Assembly (NCBI GenBank): GCA_913776195.1
Contig: CAJYMH010000007.1
Coordinates: forward strand, 62,001 to 126,000
Reading direction: 5' to 3'
Length of the DNA stretch: 64,000 bases
Source: an uncultured Caulobacter sp.
GTDB lineage: Bacteria; Pseudomonadota; Alphaproteobacteria; Caulobacterales; Caulobacteraceae
Made by a program: the position numbers and the translations under genes. Below the pieces are notes generated by a model that worked only from the letters and a program-made list of their open reading frames with translations, did not search any database and was not told the DNA's origin. This document shows positions 62,731 through 64,000 of the stretch, one piece after another (position 1 is the stretch's first letter; the number at the start of each line of letters is the position of its first letter).

Positions 62731-63462
62731 TCAGGCAGCCGCTTTTTCGGCGTCCGGATCGGGTTTGGGTGTTTCGGCGGCGGTCTTGACGCCGATGATC
62801 GAGGTCATCGGCAGCTTGACGCCGTTGACAGTGACCATGGCCTGCCCGCCCTCGATGGCGACGGCGGTGGCCGTGCCGGTCATGTCGGTGGAGGCGTTGA
62901 TGGCGCCGCCCGAGAAATCCATGGCCTTGACGCGCATCGTGTAGGACGCGCCCTTCTTGGCCATCTGCTTAGTGCCGTCATCGGCGGTGCTGAGGACGCC
63001 ATCCCAGGTGTAATCGTGGACGCCCTTGGCGCTGTCCTTGGCGTCCAGCTCGACGGTCTTCACGACCGCTCCCGCGGAGTTCAGGATCTCCAGTTTCACG
63101 TACTTGGCGGAGGTCGGCAGATCGTAGGCCCACTTGGCCTTGCCATCGTCGCCGATCTTTTGCGTGGCGTTTTCGGCCGTGACCGTCTTGCCCAGCAGGT
63201 TGGAAGCCTCGTTCAGGCCGCCGTCGTTCATGCCGACCAGCGCGGTCAGCAGATCGTTGGTCATCAGCTGCTGCTCGACGCCGACCATCTGCACGGTCTG
63301 GGTGACGAACTGGGTGGAATCCACTGGAGCCAGGGGGTCCTGGTTCTTCAGCTGCGTGGTCAGCAACGCGAGGAAGGTCTCCTGGCTGCTGGCCAGGGTG
63401 TTCCGCGAATTTGTCTGGCGGGAGGCGAGGGATGTTCCGTTGCCGGCGACTGCGTCTACCAT
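62731..63462 (-). CDS. flgD: Flagellar hook assembly (cap) protein FlgD
   Basis: Scaffold at the tip of the growing hook, 243 residues. The N-terminal segment SSQETFLALLTTQLKNQDPLAPVDSTQFVTQTVQMVGVEQ is the family signature; the central part has FlgD Ig-like and TUDOR-like regions, and the C-terminal end is acidic and disordered. The start at 63462 (MVDAVAGNG) is chosen over an in-frame codon further upstream that overlaps fliK. The gene starts 11 bases past the fliK stop. Confidence 0.94.
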   Translation of the reverse strand: MVDAVAGNGTSLASRQTNSRNTLASSQETFLALLTTQLKNQDPLAPVDSTQFVTQTVQMVGVEQQLMTNDLLTALVGMNDGGLNEASNLLGKTVTAENATQKIGDDGKAKWAYDLPTSAKYVKLEILNSAGAVVKTVELDAKDSAKGVHDYTWDGVLSTADDGTKQMAKKGASYTMRVKAMDFSGGAINASTDMTGTATAVAIEGGQAMVTVNGVKLPMTSIIGVKTAAETPKPDPDAEKAAA

Positions 63463-63472
63463 AATCCTGGTC

Positions 63473-64000
63473 CTAAATCCGGACATCCACCCCGCTGGCG
63501 CGGGAGGCACGCCAGTCGAGAGCGGGATTGGAAAGGGGGGGCTCGTCCTCGCCCGACATCGCCGCCTGGAAGGCGCGGCCGTTCCAGGCCGGCTGACGGT
63601 CGTCGCTGAAGGTCTGCTGTTGAGCCCAGGCGTTTGAGTTTCCGCCCTGGTCGGCCAGATCGAAGGTCAGGGCGTCCTGCGCCAGGTCGAAGCCCGCCTG
63701 TTGCAGGGCGTCGCGAAGCTCGCCGGAACGGGCCTTCAGTTCGGCCGCGGCCTGCGGCTTCTCGAACGACATGGCGGCGGTGACGCGGCCGTCGCGGCCG
63801 ATCTCCAGCTTCACGTTCACCCGGCCCAGGTCCACGGGATCGAGGGCGATATCGAAGCGGGTGACCTTGTTCTCCAGCTTCTTGGCGATCTGGGCCGACA
63901 GCTGGGCGACGGTTTCGGGCGAGCCGCGCACCGTGGCGGCCGCGTCAGCGCGGGCGGTTTCGCTGGTCGCCGACGACGTCGAGCCGGCGGAGGCGGCGGT
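63473..64000 (-). CDS. fliK: Flagellar hook-length control protein FliK (N-terminal part outside the window)
   Basis: Only the C-terminal part of about 176 residues lies in the window; the frame is open to the edge. It contains the FliK_C (Flg_hook) domain with KLENKVTRFDIALDPVDLGRVNVKLEIGRDGRVTAAMSFEKPQAAAELKARSGELRDALQQAG reading through the core. The last 60 residues (NSNAWAQQQTF) are Gln-rich. It is followed at once by flgD. FliK sets hook length and switches export specificity. Confidence 0.9.
   Translation of the reverse strand, partial: TAASAGSTSSATSETARADAAATVRGSPETVAQLSAQIAKKLENKVTRFDIALDPVDLGRVNVKLEIGRDGRVTAAMSFEKPQAAAELKARSGELRDALQQAGFDLAQDALTFDLADQGGNSNAWAQQQTFSDDRQPAWNGRAFQAAMSGEDEPPLSNPALDWRASRASGVDVRI

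Overview
The window is GC-rich, densely coded chromosomal DNA from an alphaproteobacterium, almost certainly a member of Caulobacterales (Caulobacter or Phenylobacterium type). Three things show this directly: a CtrA response regulator nearly identical to the Caulobacter master cell-cycle regulator as I remember it, a SciP homologue lying between flgE and fliF, and the flagellar gene order fliK-flgD-flgE-sciP-fliF-fliG-fliH-fliN-flbD-flhA. No rRNA, tRNA, insertion sequence, prophage or CRISPR array was seen.

Layout. 1-4,976: lipid and quinone genes (fatty acid desaturase cut by the window edge, ubiA, a YbaN-type membrane protein, a thiolase with a Lys/Ala/Pro-rich leader, a cyclopropane-fatty-acid-synthase-like enzyme). 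5,059-11,722: a tripartite RND efflux operon with a divergent TetR regulator and palindromic operator candidates. 11,792-24,336: an ABC exporter, a DUF4153 membrane protein, PPK2, an AlkZ/YcaQ-like glycosylase, rsmE, gshA, a DUF427 protein, a POT peptide transporter and a TonB-dependent receptor. 24,488-29,059: tldD, a DUF4893 protein, a DUF4167 protein and prmC. 29,152-32,842: ohr/ohrR, a MOSC protein, a YihY-type protein and a GNAT, lying between prmC and prfA. 32,839-42,520: prfA, a second TonB-dependent receptor with a short plug, ispG, a RodZ-like protein, ptsP, a lone cheW and a zinc alcohol dehydrogenase. 42,532-50,284: a BA14K-like protein, an M23 peptidase, two paralogous surface-type proteins, ctrA, and a LytTR regulator divergent from an alpha/beta hydrolase. 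50,353-64,000: flagellar genes fliI-fliJ on the plus strand, then the large minus-strand cluster from fliK to flhA, with a Thr-rich exported protein and a DUF4282 protein beyond flhA.

The most interesting part is 44,514-47,264. Two adjacent proteins end in a domain of about 240 residues that closely resembles the N-terminal lipopolysaccharide-anchoring domain of the Caulobacter S-layer protein RsaA. Here that domain is at the C terminus, preceded by a flexible linker (Gly-Thr repeats in one, Asp-rich in the other) and an N-terminal region built from an LPGL-x-GGV-type repeat. They sit directly downstream of ctrA, and the promoter of the first carries two GANTC methylation sites and a CtrA-like box. 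I infer a cell-surface system attached to LPS and perhaps timed by the cell cycle.

A second theme is regulation. Paired TTAA half-sites separated by six bases lie upstream of ctrA, fliI, fliF (second half TTAG) and sciP, one base closer than the usual CtrA spacing. Other regulatory structures include a 34-bp dyad between the LytTR gene and the hydrolase, OhrR boxes, and a terminator hairpin that overlaps the start codon of the next gene.
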